Source: Paludibacteraceae bacterium (GTDB lineage: Bacteria; Bacteroidota; Bacteroidia; Bacteroidales; Paludibacteraceae). Taken from it: a stretch of DNA of 21,448 nucleotides. Both the position numbers and the translations under genes were made by a program. Shown here one piece after another: positions 1 to 8,385 of this stretch (position 1 is the stretch's first letter; the number at the start of each line of letters is the position of its first letter). The notes beneath the pieces are model-generated. The model had not been told where the DNA came from. It saw nothing but the letters and a program-made list of their open reading frames with translations, and made no database searches. The DNA lies in assembly GCA_018055865.1 (NCBI GenBank), contig JAGPGR010000003.1, forward strand, positions 1-21,448. The letters are read 5' to 3'.

Positions 1-67
1 CAACGAATCTTGTTTTCGATTTCCCTGGAATATCTAGGAATTAATTTTCCACAAAAAAAATATCACT

Positions 68-1039
68 ATGGATAGAAGAAAATTTTTGAAATCAGTAGCC
101 ATAACCGGTGCTGTAGCAGTTGGCGGAAAAACGCTTCTGAAGGAAAGCTCCGGAATGGATATTCTTTCTCAGACATTTGTAAATGGCGCCAGTGCTGCTC
201 CGGCAACCACAGCAGCCAACTTCGATTTGGTTGCGGTTCTTGGCGGTGAGCCCGAAGCCATGTTTCGCAAAGCCATTGCTGAAATGGGGGGGATGGGAAA
301 ATTTATAAAAAAAGGAGATAAAGTGGTTGTAAAACCAAATATCGGCTGGGACAAATCGCCTGAACTGGCTGCCAATACCAATCCTAAACTGGTAACCGAA
401 GTTATCAAACAGTGTTTCAAAGCAGGCGCCAAGGAAGTGACCGTATTTGACCACACGTGCGACGATTGGCGGAAATGCTACACCAACAGCGGCATTGAAG
501 CGGCTGCCAAAGCTGCCGGAGCAAAGGTAGTACCGGCACATCAGGAGTCTTATTATCGCCAGGTAGCACTCCCAAAAGGCAAAAGCCTGAAATCTACCAA
601 GATACACGAAGCAATTGTAAATTGCGATAAATGGATTAATATTCCGGTTTTGAAGAATCATGGTGGTGCTCAAATGACCATTTCGATGAAAAATTACATG
701 GGTATTGTCTGGGACCGGGGTTTTTTCCATGCCAATGACCTGCAGCAATGTATAGCCGATGTGTGTACGTACGATAAACGACCGGTGCTCAATATTGTTG
801 ATGCCTACAGACTGATGAAAACCAGCGGACCCCGTGGAAAATCGGCTTCTGACGTAGTCCTGACCAAAGGTCTTTTTATCTCACAGGATATAGTAGCGGT
901 GGATACTGCTGCCGTTAATTTCTTCAGCCAGGTACGCGAAATGCCACTCGCAAAAGTATCCCATTTGTCCAAAGCTCAGGATTTGAATGTGGGAACCATG
1001 GATCTGAACAAACTCAAAGTGAGAAGAGTGAAGATATAA
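68..1039 (+). CDS. Tat-exported DUF362 domain protein
   Basis: This 323-residue protein belongs to the DUF362 family, whose biochemical role is not established. The N-terminus DRRKFLK (residues 2-8) is a twin-arginine signal motif, followed by an alanine/valine-rich stretch and a plausible signal peptidase site near ASAA (41-44), so folded export across the inner membrane is likely. The DUF362 core runs from about residue 52 to 290: the KGDKVVVKPNIGWD stretch (82-95), VFDHT (126-130) and the VLKNHGGAQMTISMKNYMG segment (194-212) are typical of the family. It has six cysteines (C116, C131, C137, C186, C228, C233) but no CxxCxxC ferredoxin motif, unlike some DUF362 proteins that carry a ferredoxin tail. 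The next gene, 91 bp downstream on the same strand, encodes a polyferredoxin that also carries an RR motif, so the two probably act together in envelope electron transfer. Family assignment is secure; function is unknown. Confidence 0.85.
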   Translation: MDRRKFLKSVAITGAVAVGGKTLLKESSGMDILSQTFVNGASAAPATTAANFDLVAVLGGEPEAMFRKAIAEMGGMGKFIKKGDKVVVKPNIGWDKSPELAANTNPKLVTEVIKQCFKAGAKEVTVFDHTCDDWRKCYTNSGIEAAAKAAGAKVVPAHQESYYRQVALPKGKSLKSTKIHEAIVNCDKWINIPVLKNHGGAQMTISMKNYMGIVWDRGFFHANDLQQCIADVCTYDKRPVLNIVDAYRLMKTSGPRGKSASDVVLTKGLFISQDIVAVDTAAVNFFSQVREMPLAKVSHLSKAQDLNVGTMDLNKLKVRRVKI

Positions 1040-1130
1040 AAATCTTTGACTTCAATATTGGAATCGAGACGATGTTTGCATAGTCCTTTCCTTTTATTTA
1101 TTCCAAAACAGGGAATTCATTCAAAATATT

Positions 1131-2672
1131 ATGCTCAAAAAAATACGTGTAGGAGTTTCATTGGCTCTTTTAGTTCTGATTACGTTTTATTTTCTTGATT
1201 TTGCTGAGTTGTTGCCTTTAAAATTCGATTTTTTGGCTCACATTCAGTTCATCCCTGCTCTTTTGTCGCTTAATGCCCTGATATTAATTTCGTTGGTTGT
1301 ACTGACACTCCTTTTCGGACGTGTATATTGTTCGTCTGTATGTCCTATGGGCGTATATCAGGATTTTGTGGCCTGGCTTTCAAAAAAACTTTCAAAAAAA
1401 CTTCTCAAAAAAAGGAAAAAATACTCCTACAGTTCGGCCAAAAACGTGTTGAGATGGGTAGTTTTGGGTGTTACGTTGATCTCTTTTCTGTTTGGTTTTA
1501 CTTTTTTTGTAGGACTTATCGATCCGTACGGCGCCTACGGTCGGATGGTTACGCACATTTTCCGCCCTGCCTATTTAGCCGGCAACAACGTTCTTCAGTC
1601 GATTTTTACACAATTCGATAACTATACTTTTTACAAAGTCGGTATTTACGGATTAGGTGTTTTTTCATTTGTAGTGGCTCTGATTACTATGCTTGCTATT
1701 GGATTTTTGGCCTGGAAACACGGAAGAACATATTGCAATACGATTTGTCCGGTGGGCACTACGCTTGGTTTTCTGAGTAAATTTTCTTTTTATAAAATTC
1801 AGTTTGTAGAAACTGCTTGTAATTCCTGCGGACTCTGTTCAATGAATTGCAAAGCTTCCTGCATCAATTCTGACAATAGGACTGTGGACTACAGCCGTTG
1901 CATCAATTGTTTCAACTGCATTGAAGCCTGTAACCGGAATGCTATGAAATATGCTCCGGTTAACTTAAAGAAAAAATTATCAGAGAAGGAGTCAGGTACG
2001 GTTGAAATTGACAAATCAAAACGACGTTTTTTGTCGGCCACAGTGGCCACTACCGTAGCTGCCACAGGTCTACTGGCACAAAAGACTGTAGGCGTTGATC
2101 TGAAAAAAGAGGTGAAGCGCGAACATCCCATTGCGCCTCCGGGAGCAAAAAGTGTGGACAATCTGCAGAACAAATGTGTTTCATGTCATTTGTGCGTAAG
2201 CAAATGTCCCTCACATGTTATCAAACCGGCATTTCTGGAATATGGATTAGGTGGAATGATGCTACCTAAATTGTATTTTGACCACGGTTTTTGCAATTAC
2301 GATTGCACTATTTGTAGTGAAGTATGTCCTACAGGAGCCATTTTACCACTTACCATCGAGGAGAAACATGCAACCCAAATGGGTAAAGTCCATTTTGTTA
2401 TTGAGAATTGCATTGTATATACAGACGAAACCAATTGTGGAGCCTGCTCTGAGCATTGTCCTACTCAAGCTGTAAGCATGATTCCCTACAAAGATTCATT
2501 AACCATTCCACACACCGAAACTGAGATTTGTGTGGGATGTGGAGGCTGTGAATACGTTTGTCCGGCCATTCCATATAAAGCCATTTATGTGGAAGGAGTG
2601 GAGAAGCACAATCAGCTAATCTTTGAACACGAAGAGCAGGAGCAGGTCGAAATCAATGATTTTGGATTTTAG
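1131..2672 (+). CDS. Membrane polyferredoxin, NapH-NapG-like fusion (4Fe-4S)
   Basis: This 513-residue iron-sulfur membrane protein combines two modules normally seen as separate proteins. Residues 1-280 resemble NapH/CcoG-type proteins: several hydrophobic segments (about 8-28, 41-62, 108-130, 172-194), two CxxxCP motifs (C67/C71 and C202/C206), then two 4Fe-4S motifs (C230/233/236/240 and C257/260/263/267). Residues 296-316 read KSKRRFLSATVATTVAATG-like, a twin-arginine motif plus hydrophobic stretch as at the N-terminus of NapG. Residues 345-490 resemble NapG/MauM ferredoxins with four more cysteine clusters (C349-C359, C388-C399, C427 with C436/439/443, and C467-C477). In the family such proteins pass electrons between the quinone pool and periplasmic redox enzymes. 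No napA or other terminal reductase is present; the only neighbour is the Tat-exported DUF362 protein. The domain reading is firm; partner and direction of electron flow are unknown. Confidence 0.85.
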   Translation: MLKKIRVGVSLALLVLITFYFLDFAELLPLKFDFLAHIQFIPALLSLNALILISLVVLTLLFGRVYCSSVCPMGVYQDFVAWLSKKLSKKLLKKRKKYSYSSAKNVLRWVVLGVTLISFLFGFTFFVGLIDPYGAYGRMVTHIFRPAYLAGNNVLQSIFTQFDNYTFYKVGIYGLGVFSFVVALITMLAIGFLAWKHGRTYCNTICPVGTTLGFLSKFSFYKIQFVETACNSCGLCSMNCKASCINSDNRTVDYSRCINCFNCIEACNRNAMKYAPVNLKKKLSEKESGTVEIDKSKRRFLSATVATTVAATGLLAQKTVGVDLKKEVKREHPIAPPGAKSVDNLQNKCVSCHLCVSKCPSHVIKPAFLEYGLGGMMLPKLYFDHGFCNYDCTICSEVCPTGAILPLTIEEKHATQMGKVHFVIENCIVYTDETNCGACSEHCPTQAVSMIPYKDSLTIPHTETEICVGCGGCEYVCPAIPYKAIYVEGVEKHNQLIFEHEEQEQVEINDFGF

Positions 2673-2764
2673 TTTTTTAGAAGTTTAAGTCTGCGAATAT
2701 CTAATTATCAGATTTTCTATTAAAATTTAGTACCTAATTTTTCAACACATATAGCAATATATCC

Positions 2765-4234
2765 ATGAAACGAGCTGAGATTATAGTATTATTCGTATCC
2801 ACGTTTTTATTTACCGCGATAGTTGCTGGTCAGGCAAATGTAATATCATTTGTAAATACAGAAAAATATGTAACTGCTCAAAACGATGCCACTGCTTTGA
2901 AATCGAAACGTCCGGAACTCAATGCACGACTCTTCCGCTCCGATGCAGTGGAGAAAAAAATTGCGTGGGTAGTCAGTCAGCTTCATAACCCCTACCTTGC
3001 CTGGATGTTTCAAAATTGCTATCCAAACACGCTGGACACTACCGTACATTACCGAAAACTCAACGGCGAGGATGATACATTTGTGTACACCGGTGATATT
3101 CATGCCATGTGGCTTCGCGATTCGGGTGCGCAGGTTTATCCCTATGTGCAGCTAGCCAACGAAGATCCTGAACTGAAAAATATGCTTCGGGGAGTGATAC
3201 TTCGCCAGCAAAAATGCATCGTTATTGATCCTTATGCCAATGCATTCAACGATGGGCCAACCGGAGGACACTGGCAAACGGATGTAACCGATATGAAACC
3301 CGAACTTCACGAACGCAAATGGGAGATTGACTCCCTGTGCTATCCTATCCGTTTGGCTTATCAGTATTGGCTGGTTACGGGCGATACTTCGGTGTTTGGG
3401 AAAGACTGGCAGGAAGCCATTCGACTCACTGTTCAGACTTTCAGGGAGCAGCAACGCAAAGAAACCAACGGCCCTTACTCCTTTTTACGGGAAACCGACA
3501 GACAACACGATACATTGTCAAATGGCGGACTGGGAGCACCGGTAAATCCAGTAGGGCTGATTGTCTCTTCTTTTCGCCCTTCCGACGATTCTACCATACA
3601 TCAGTTTTTGGTTCCATCAAATTTCTTTGCCGTTACCTCCTTGCGAAAAGCAGCTAAAATACTTCAGGATGTAAATGGTGACACTCAGCTGGCAAACGAA
3701 TGCCTTATTCTGGCTAAAGAAGTAGAATCTGCTTTGAAAAAATATGCAGTGCACAAACATCCTAAATACGGTAAAATATATGCTTTCGAAGTGGACGGAT
3801 TTGGCAATAAACTTCTGACCGACGATGCCAACGTGCCAAGTTTGCTGAGCATGGCTTATCTGGGCGATGTTGACGTTAAAGATAAGATATATCAGAATAC
3901 CCGTCGGTTTGTATGGAGCAATGACAATCCGTATTTCTTCAGCGGAAAAGCGGGTGAAGGAATTGGAGGTCCTCATATCGGATACGACATGGTTTGGCCT
4001 ATGAGCATAATGATGAAAGCATTCACAAGTAACAACGATGCCGAAATAAAAGCGTGTGTAGAAATGCTTATGAAAACCGATGCCGGTACCGGTTTTATGC
4101 ACGAGTCTTTCCACAAAGACAATGCAAGTAAATTTACCCGGGAATGGTTTGCCTGGCAAAACACACTTTTCGGAGAATTAATTCTGAAAATAATTGACGA
4201 TGGTAAGTTAGACCTGCTGAATAGTATTCAATAA
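2765..4234 (+). CDS. Secreted glycoside hydrolase family 125 (exo-alpha-1,6-mannosidase)
   Basis: The 489-residue product matches GH125 (formerly DUF1237), metal-independent inverting exo-alpha-1,6-mannosidases that trim mannose from alpha-mannans or host N-glycans. An N-terminal hydrophobic segment (residues 5-21) ending in AGQA is a signal peptide, so it should act in the periplasm or at the surface. The catalytic (alpha/alpha)6 barrel fills the rest. Family signatures are DIHAMWLRDSGAQ (111-123), DGPTGGHWQTD (163-173), WEIDSLCYP (186-194), where D189 is the likely general acid, and GTGFMHESFHKD (441-452), where E447 is the likely general base. Length is normal for the family. It stands 92 bp after the polyferredoxin gene without an obvious promoter or SusCD pair, so it is not in a visible polysaccharide utilisation locus. 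Catalytic residues are assigned by pattern, not by alignment. Confidence 0.88.
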   Translation: MKRAEIIVLFVSTFLFTAIVAGQANVISFVNTEKYVTAQNDATALKSKRPELNARLFRSDAVEKKIAWVVSQLHNPYLAWMFQNCYPNTLDTTVHYRKLNGEDDTFVYTGDIHAMWLRDSGAQVYPYVQLANEDPELKNMLRGVILRQQKCIVIDPYANAFNDGPTGGHWQTDVTDMKPELHERKWEIDSLCYPIRLAYQYWLVTGDTSVFGKDWQEAIRLTVQTFREQQRKETNGPYSFLRETDRQHDTLSNGGLGAPVNPVGLIVSSFRPSDDSTIHQFLVPSNFFAVTSLRKAAKILQDVNGDTQLANECLILAKEVESALKKYAVHKHPKYGKIYAFEVDGFGNKLLTDDANVPSLLSMAYLGDVDVKDKIYQNTRRFVWSNDNPYFFSGKAGEGIGGPHIGYDMVWPMSIMMKAFTSNNDAEIKACVEMLMKTDAGTGFMHESFHKDNASKFTREWFAWQNTLFGELILKIIDDGKLDLLNSIQ

Positions 4235-4442
4235 CCCGGACGTAAGGAGAAAGAAATCAATTAAACCATTTTGCCAAAACAACACTTTAGTTTTTAGAAC
4301 CACACATCCTTTGCATTAACTAATCTTTGACTTGCTTGAAATACAGGAAGATGTCCATTAGTTGTTCAAATATTTCGCAAAAGAGAAAGAATTATTTTCA
4401 ATTTTCACCGTTGGAATTTGATGTTATTTCAGAAAAAAAGAG

Positions 4443-4450
4443 TAATTTTG
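4443..4450 (+). promoter_or_regulatory. Bacteroidota-type promoter, -7 box TAATTTTG
   Basis: TAATTTTG fits the TAnnTTTG -7 consensus of the Bacteroidota primary sigma factor. A TTTG at 4417-4420 lies 22 bp upstream as a possible -33 element. It sits 37 bp before the start of the DUF1846 gene, in an otherwise featureless 253-bp gap, and would give that gene its own transcript. Confidence 0.45.
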
Positions 4451-4487
4451 AATCCCGATATCAACACTCCTAAAACTACATCGGGAC

Positions 4488-6014
4488 ATGACTACTTCAA
4501 CTCAAATCGGTTTTGACAACGAGAAATATCTTCAAGAGCAATCGGAGGCTATTCTTGAACGTGTAAGCAGATTCAACGATAAACTTTATCTTGAATGTGG
4601 AGGAAAAATCCTCTACGACTACCATGCAGCACGTGTTTTGCCCGGTTTCGACCCGAATGTAAAAATCCGCCTTTTACAAAAACTGAAAGACAAAATTGAT
4701 GTCATTGTATGTGTACATGCCGGTGACCTGGAGAGAAACAAAGTCAGAGCTGACTTCGGGATAACGTACGATGTGGATGCATTCAAGAGCATTGATGATA
4801 TGAATTGGTTTGGTATAAATGTAGCAGCTGTGGTTATAACGCGCTTTAAAGACCAGCCGGCAGCTGTCACTTTCAAAAATAAGCTCGAACTTAAGGGCAT
4901 CAAAGTGTATCTGCATTACCCTACAAAAGGGTATCCTACCGACGTAGAGAAAATAGTAAGCGATGAGGGATATGGAGCCAATGAATATATCAAGACCTCA
5001 AAACCAATTATTGTGGTTACCGGACCGGGTCCGGGTAGTGGAAAACTGGCCACCTGCCTGTGCAATCTCTATCACGATTACAAAAAAGGAATAAAAGCCG
5101 GATATGCCAAATTTGAGACTTTCCCGATTTGGGATTTGCCGCTGAATAACATGGTAAATGTGGCATATGAAGCCGCTACAGCCGACCTTCGTGACCGTAA
5201 TATGATTGATACACACCACAAAAAAGCATATGGTGTGGAGGTTGTGAACTACAACAGAGACATCGAAGCATTCAATTTGTTGAAACGGATTCTTGAAAAA
5301 ATTACCGGGGGTGAAGCCATGTATCAATCACCAACCGATATGGGCGTAAACAGAGCAAGTTCCGGAATAGTTGACAATCAGATTGTACAGGAAGCTGCCT
5401 ATCAGGAAGTGATACGAAGGTATTTCAGAAGCGCAGTGGAATATGCCATGGGATTGACAGGAAAATCTACACTCGACCGCTCACTGGATATAATGAACCG
5501 AATCGGCGCCAAAGAAAGCGACCGTAAAGTGGTTGCTGCAGCCCGCAGTGCTGCTGTGGCTGCCGAAGAAAAAGGAATGGGATATGGAGGAATTTACAGC
5601 GGGGCAGCTGTTGAACTGCATGATGGCACAATTATTACCGGTAAAAGTTCGCCCTTGTTTCATGCTTCTTCCAGTATGATATTGAATGCTACGAAGCACC
5701 TTGCAGGATTGCCTGACAGCATGATTCTGCTGCCTGAAAGCATTATCGACTCAGTAACTCATCTGAAAAAAGACATTCTTAACGGCAAAAAAATAAGCCT
5801 AGACGTGGAGGAAACCCTCATTTCGCTGGCTATAAGTGCTACTTCAAATCCGGCAGCCAAAATGGCTTTGGAAAAACTCACCGAATTGTATGGCTGCGAA
5901 ATGCACTCAACGCACATTCCTACTCCGGGTGATGAAGCCGGATGTCGTAAACTGAAAGTGAACCTGACCTGCGACCCGATATTTTCAAGCAAAAGGCTCT
6001 TTATCAGCGAATAG
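4488..6014 (+). CDS. DUF1846 family protein (UPF0371)
   Basis: The 508-residue product is a full-length DUF1846 protein, a family of about 500 residues that is widespread in Firmicutes and Bacteroidota with crystal structures but no firmly established reaction. It opens with IGFDNEKYLQEQSE (7-20), followed by LYLECGGK (33-40), and contains GPGPGSGKLATC (179-190), a glycine-rich P-loop-like segment suggesting nucleotide or phosphate binding. No signal peptide or membrane segment is visible, so it should be cytosolic. The 253-bp gap upstream contains a plausible promoter, and the gene is convergent with the minus-strand operon that follows, so it is probably transcribed alone. The family call is confident; function is not known. 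A role in nucleotide-linked metabolism is a guess from the glycine-rich loop only. Confidence 0.85.
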   Translation: MTTSTQIGFDNEKYLQEQSEAILERVSRFNDKLYLECGGKILYDYHAARVLPGFDPNVKIRLLQKLKDKIDVIVCVHAGDLERNKVRADFGITYDVDAFKSIDDMNWFGINVAAVVITRFKDQPAAVTFKNKLELKGIKVYLHYPTKGYPTDVEKIVSDEGYGANEYIKTSKPIIVVTGPGPGSGKLATCLCNLYHDYKKGIKAGYAKFETFPIWDLPLNNMVNVAYEAATADLRDRNMIDTHHKKAYGVEVVNYNRDIEAFNLLKRILEKITGGEAMYQSPTDMGVNRASSGIVDNQIVQEAAYQEVIRRYFRSAVEYAMGLTGKSTLDRSLDIMNRIGAKESDRKVVAAARSAAVAAEEKGMGYGGIYSGAAVELHDGTIITGKSSPLFHASSSMILNATKHLAGLPDSMILLPESIIDSVTHLKKDILNGKKISLDVEETLISLAISATSNPAAKMALEKLTELYGCEMHSTHIPTPGDEAGCRKLKVNLTCDPIFSSKRLFISE

Positions 6015-6090
6015 AATTCTGATTTAAAATGAAAATGATTTTTTAAGTCAATTAAATAGATCTCTCTTGAACGAGACTTTTTTCTTTTTG

Positions 6091-6378
6091 CTAAATGCTT
6101 AGAATGTTGTATTTCTTGTTAATTTCGTCCTGAGCGGTTAGAATTTCTTCGAGAGTAGGGAAAAAAACTTTTTCTTCCGTTTCCTTGCCTTCAGCATCTG
6201 TAATGGTGTATGCAAAATAGCCGTCATTACCTTTTGAAAGGCTTTTCCAGCCGCTGTTTTCATTGTGTCTGAACTCGCAGTAGTGAAACAGAATTTCGTA
6301 GCGGTAAAGTTCAAAAACCACCCTGACTTTTTTCCCTTCCGGGCGGTCAAATTCTATGTAATCGGTATGTTCTTCCAT
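6091..6378 (-). CDS. Small hypothetical protein (95 aa)
   Basis: I do not recognise a named family. The 95-residue product is acidic and charged, without signal peptide, membrane segment or cysteine cluster. It begins EEHTDYIEFDRPEGKKVRV (2-20), continues with predicted beta-strand-like alternation through FELYRYEILFHYCEF, and ends with a likely helix (EEILTAQDEINKKY). It starts 34 bp after the mnmE stop on the same strand with no terminator between them, so it is probably the last gene of that operon. The coding call rests on an intact frame, codon use like its neighbours, tight operon placement and a protein-like composition. It could be a small beta-rich cytosolic protein; nothing in the sequence names its job. 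Confidence 0.65.
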   Translation of the reverse strand: MEEHTDYIEFDRPEGKKVRVVFELYRYEILFHYCEFRHNENSGWKSLSKGNDGYFAYTITDAEGKETEEKVFFPTLEEILTAQDEINKKYNILSI

Positions 6379-6412
6379 CTTTCTTTGAGCTCACTAGTGT
6401 TTCTTATTAAAA

Positions 6413-7804
6413 TTACTTTCCGATGCAAAATTTTGAAAAAATAGATGTAAGTATCTCATTATTAGTGATATGGCCTGTTATTTCACCCAGATGATACATG
6501 CATTCGCGGATGTCCTGACTCAGAAAGTCACCCGAAATTCTGCTTTCGATTCCGTCAATCACCCGTTTGATGTCGCTTTGGGCAAGAAGAAGGGCTTCAT
6601 AATGGCGAACATTATTTACTATAATGTCGTCTGGTTTGATTAGTTCCAGTTGCGATGCATGAATAAGCGCTTTTTTTAGGTTATCAGTATTGATACGTTT
6701 TTTGGCCGAAATGTAGATTCGCTCCCCTTCAAACTGTTTGAAAAGTTCGTCGATTACTTCCCGTTCGTCCTCGGCCAGCTTGTCTATCTTGTTGAAAACC
6801 AGAATAATCTTTTTTCCCTGTGCGCGTCTGGCTATTTTTTCGGTCAGCCATTCGATGTGTTCTGTAATCTGTGTACAATCCACTATCCACAACACGATGT
6901 CGGATTGTTCTATTTTTTTGTATGTCAGGTTAATGCCTATTTTTTCAATGGCATCTGTCGTTTTGCGGATTCCGGCTGTATCGATAAAGCGAAATGAGAT
7001 GCCGTCGATATTCACCAAATCCTCAATCGAATCACGTGTAGTGCCATGAATTTCTGACACAATAGCCCGTTCCTCATTCAGCAGCAGGTTGAGGAGCGTG
7101 GATTTCCCGACGTTCGTTTCGCCCACCAAAGCCACCGGAATGCCGGATTTCAACACATTTCCCGTCTTGAACGACTCGGCCAGTGAGCCTATTTTCTGAT
7201 CGATTTCGTTGGCAAGTGAAGCCAATTGAGTCCGGTCGGCAAATTCTACGTCTTCTTCAGAAAAGTCGAGCTCCAGTTCTACCAGCGAAACGAAATGGAG
7301 CAATTTATCCCTTAATTTTTTCAATTCGTCCGAAAATCCACCCCTGATTTGGTTTATTGCCATTCGGTGTGATGCTTCGTTTGTTGAGGCAATCAAATCG
7401 GCAATGGCTTCAGCTTGCGACAAATCCATTTTTCCGTTGCGGAATGCTCTCATGGAAAATTCTCCGGGTTTGGCCAGCGAGCAACCTTTCTGAATAAGCA
7501 GCTGGAGTATTTTCTGCTGTATATACACCGATCCGTGACAGGAAATTTCCACTACATCTTCGCCAGTAAATGAATGAGGTGCACGGAATACGGTTGCGAG
7601 CACATCGTCTATCAGCAGGTTTTCTTTATCTCTGATCTGACCGAAATGCACTGTATTACCCGGTTTGTCGGCAAGTTTTTCATTAGGGCGGACCAATGTG
7701 TAAATCTTATCGCTAACAGCGAGAGCATTGCTGCCCGATATCCGGATAACGGCAATTCCACCCGTACCGGGAGGAGATGAGATGGCACATATCGTATTTT
7801 CCAT
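6413..7804 (-). CDS. mnmE: tRNA uridine-5-carboxymethylaminomethyl synthesis GTPase MnmE
   Basis: MnmE (TrmE) works with MnmG to install the cmnm5 modification on wobble U34 of several tRNAs, using GTP hydrolysis and a folate one-carbon unit. Starting at ATG 7804 gives 463 residues, the usual length, with the family N-terminus MENTICAISSPPGTGGIAVIR. The N-terminal tetrahydrofolate-binding domain covers about 1-118, the helical domain follows, and the inserted G domain has G1 GETNVGKST (228-236), DTAG (275-278) and an NKID motif. The C-terminal FCIGK carries the conserved cysteine (C460). A GTG at 7840 would add 12 residues but would overlap the upstream acetyltransferase gene, so the ATG, 4 bp after that gene's stop, is preferred. 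It is the third gene of a compact minus-strand operon. Confidence 0.95.
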   Translation of the reverse strand: MENTICAISSPPGTGGIAVIRISGSNALAVSDKIYTLVRPNEKLADKPGNTVHFGQIRDKENLLIDDVLATVFRAPHSFTGEDVVEISCHGSVYIQQKILQLLIQKGCSLAKPGEFSMRAFRNGKMDLSQAEAIADLIASTNEASHRMAINQIRGGFSDELKKLRDKLLHFVSLVELELDFSEEDVEFADRTQLASLANEIDQKIGSLAESFKTGNVLKSGIPVALVGETNVGKSTLLNLLLNEERAIVSEIHGTTRDSIEDLVNIDGISFRFIDTAGIRKTTDAIEKIGINLTYKKIEQSDIVLWIVDCTQITEHIEWLTEKIARRAQGKKIILVFNKIDKLAEDEREVIDELFKQFEGERIYISAKKRINTDNLKKALIHASQLELIKPDDIIVNNVRHYEALLLAQSDIKRVIDGIESRISGDFLSQDIRECMYHLGEITGHITNNEILTSIFSKFCIGK

Positions 7805-7808
7805 AATT

Positions 7809-8381
7809 TTATTGAATAAATCCTTTTGGATACAAGTCACATTGAAGCGATGTTTTTGTCGAAATTATTCTGGCAGGAATTCCTCCCACAGTTACGTTGT
7901 CAGGAATGTCTTTATTCACTACAGCATTGGCGCCAATGGCTACATTGTTGCCGATTGTAATCTTTCCGAAAATTTTTGCACCCGGTCCGATGTAAACATT
8001 GTCGCCAATAGTCGGTGCTCCTTTATATTCACCTATAGAAGTGGAAGGATGAATGCGGCAGTTTTTCCCGATTTTGGCTTTGGGACTTACCACTATCGTT
8101 CCGTGGTGTACAATGCAAAGACCCTCTTCAAACACATTTTTCGGAACAGTGAGTCCCAGCCTGGTAGCCAAGCGGTGATTTATCACTTCCAGCCAGAGAA
8201 TATACAATTTGTAGAATCTCCGATTTCGTTTTACGTTATAAAGATATTCTATTTTTCTTAATCGACGCAAAAAACGCAAACAATCTATTCTTAAGCAGGC
8301 ATAGAAACTCATTTTGGTTAATCCATAAGCCTGCAAATCACGTTTCAGATAGTATTGATATGATTCTTTGCCGGTAATCAT
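7809..8381 (-). CDS. Hexapeptide-repeat acetyltransferase (serine acetyltransferase-like)
   Basis: The 190-residue product has a basic helical N-terminal part (about 1-80), beginning ITGKESYQYYLKRD, and a left-handed beta-helix (about 85-175) built from hexapeptide turns such as IGKNCRIHPSTSIG, IGDNVYIGPGAKI and ITIGNNVAIGANAVV, closing with TVGGIPARI. This arrangement is that of short CysE-like acetyltransferases, which use acetyl-CoA; a histidine pair at H92-H93 (IVHHGTIV) lies where the CysE catalytic histidine is expected. The aspartate that partners it in true CysE is not obvious, and the N-terminal domain is shorter than in CysE, so the acceptor may be a sugar or another amine/hydroxyl rather than serine. 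It is sandwiched with 4-bp gaps between the nucleoside phosphorylase and mnmE genes, so all three are likely co-transcribed. Fold secure, substrate uncertain. Confidence 0.82.
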   Translation of the reverse strand: MITGKESYQYYLKRDLQAYGLTKMSFYACLRIDCLRFLRRLRKIEYLYNVKRNRRFYKLYILWLEVINHRLATRLGLTVPKNVFEEGLCIVHHGTIVVSPKAKIGKNCRIHPSTSIGEYKGAPTIGDNVYIGPGAKIFGKITIGNNVAIGANAVVNKDIPDNVTVGGIPARIISTKTSLQCDLYPKGFIQ

Positions 8382-8385
8382 GTGG

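Noticed and set aside
92..748. Long minus-strand frame inside the DUF362 gene
   Set aside because: It is antisense to a well-supported family protein and its product looks like no known protein.
1131..2672. Periplasmic nitrate reductase (nap) operon
   Set aside because: The polyferredoxin resembles NapH/NapG, but no napA, napB or napD is nearby; the neighbours are DUF362 and GH125.
6060..6085. Terminator between the DUF1846 gene and the small minus-strand gene
   Set aside because: Only a 4-bp TCTC/GAGA stem with a T-run is present, too weak to call although the position is right.
7728..8261. Long plus-strand frame opposite mnmE and the acetyltransferase
   Set aside because: It is antisense to two clear family proteins; composition is not protein-like.
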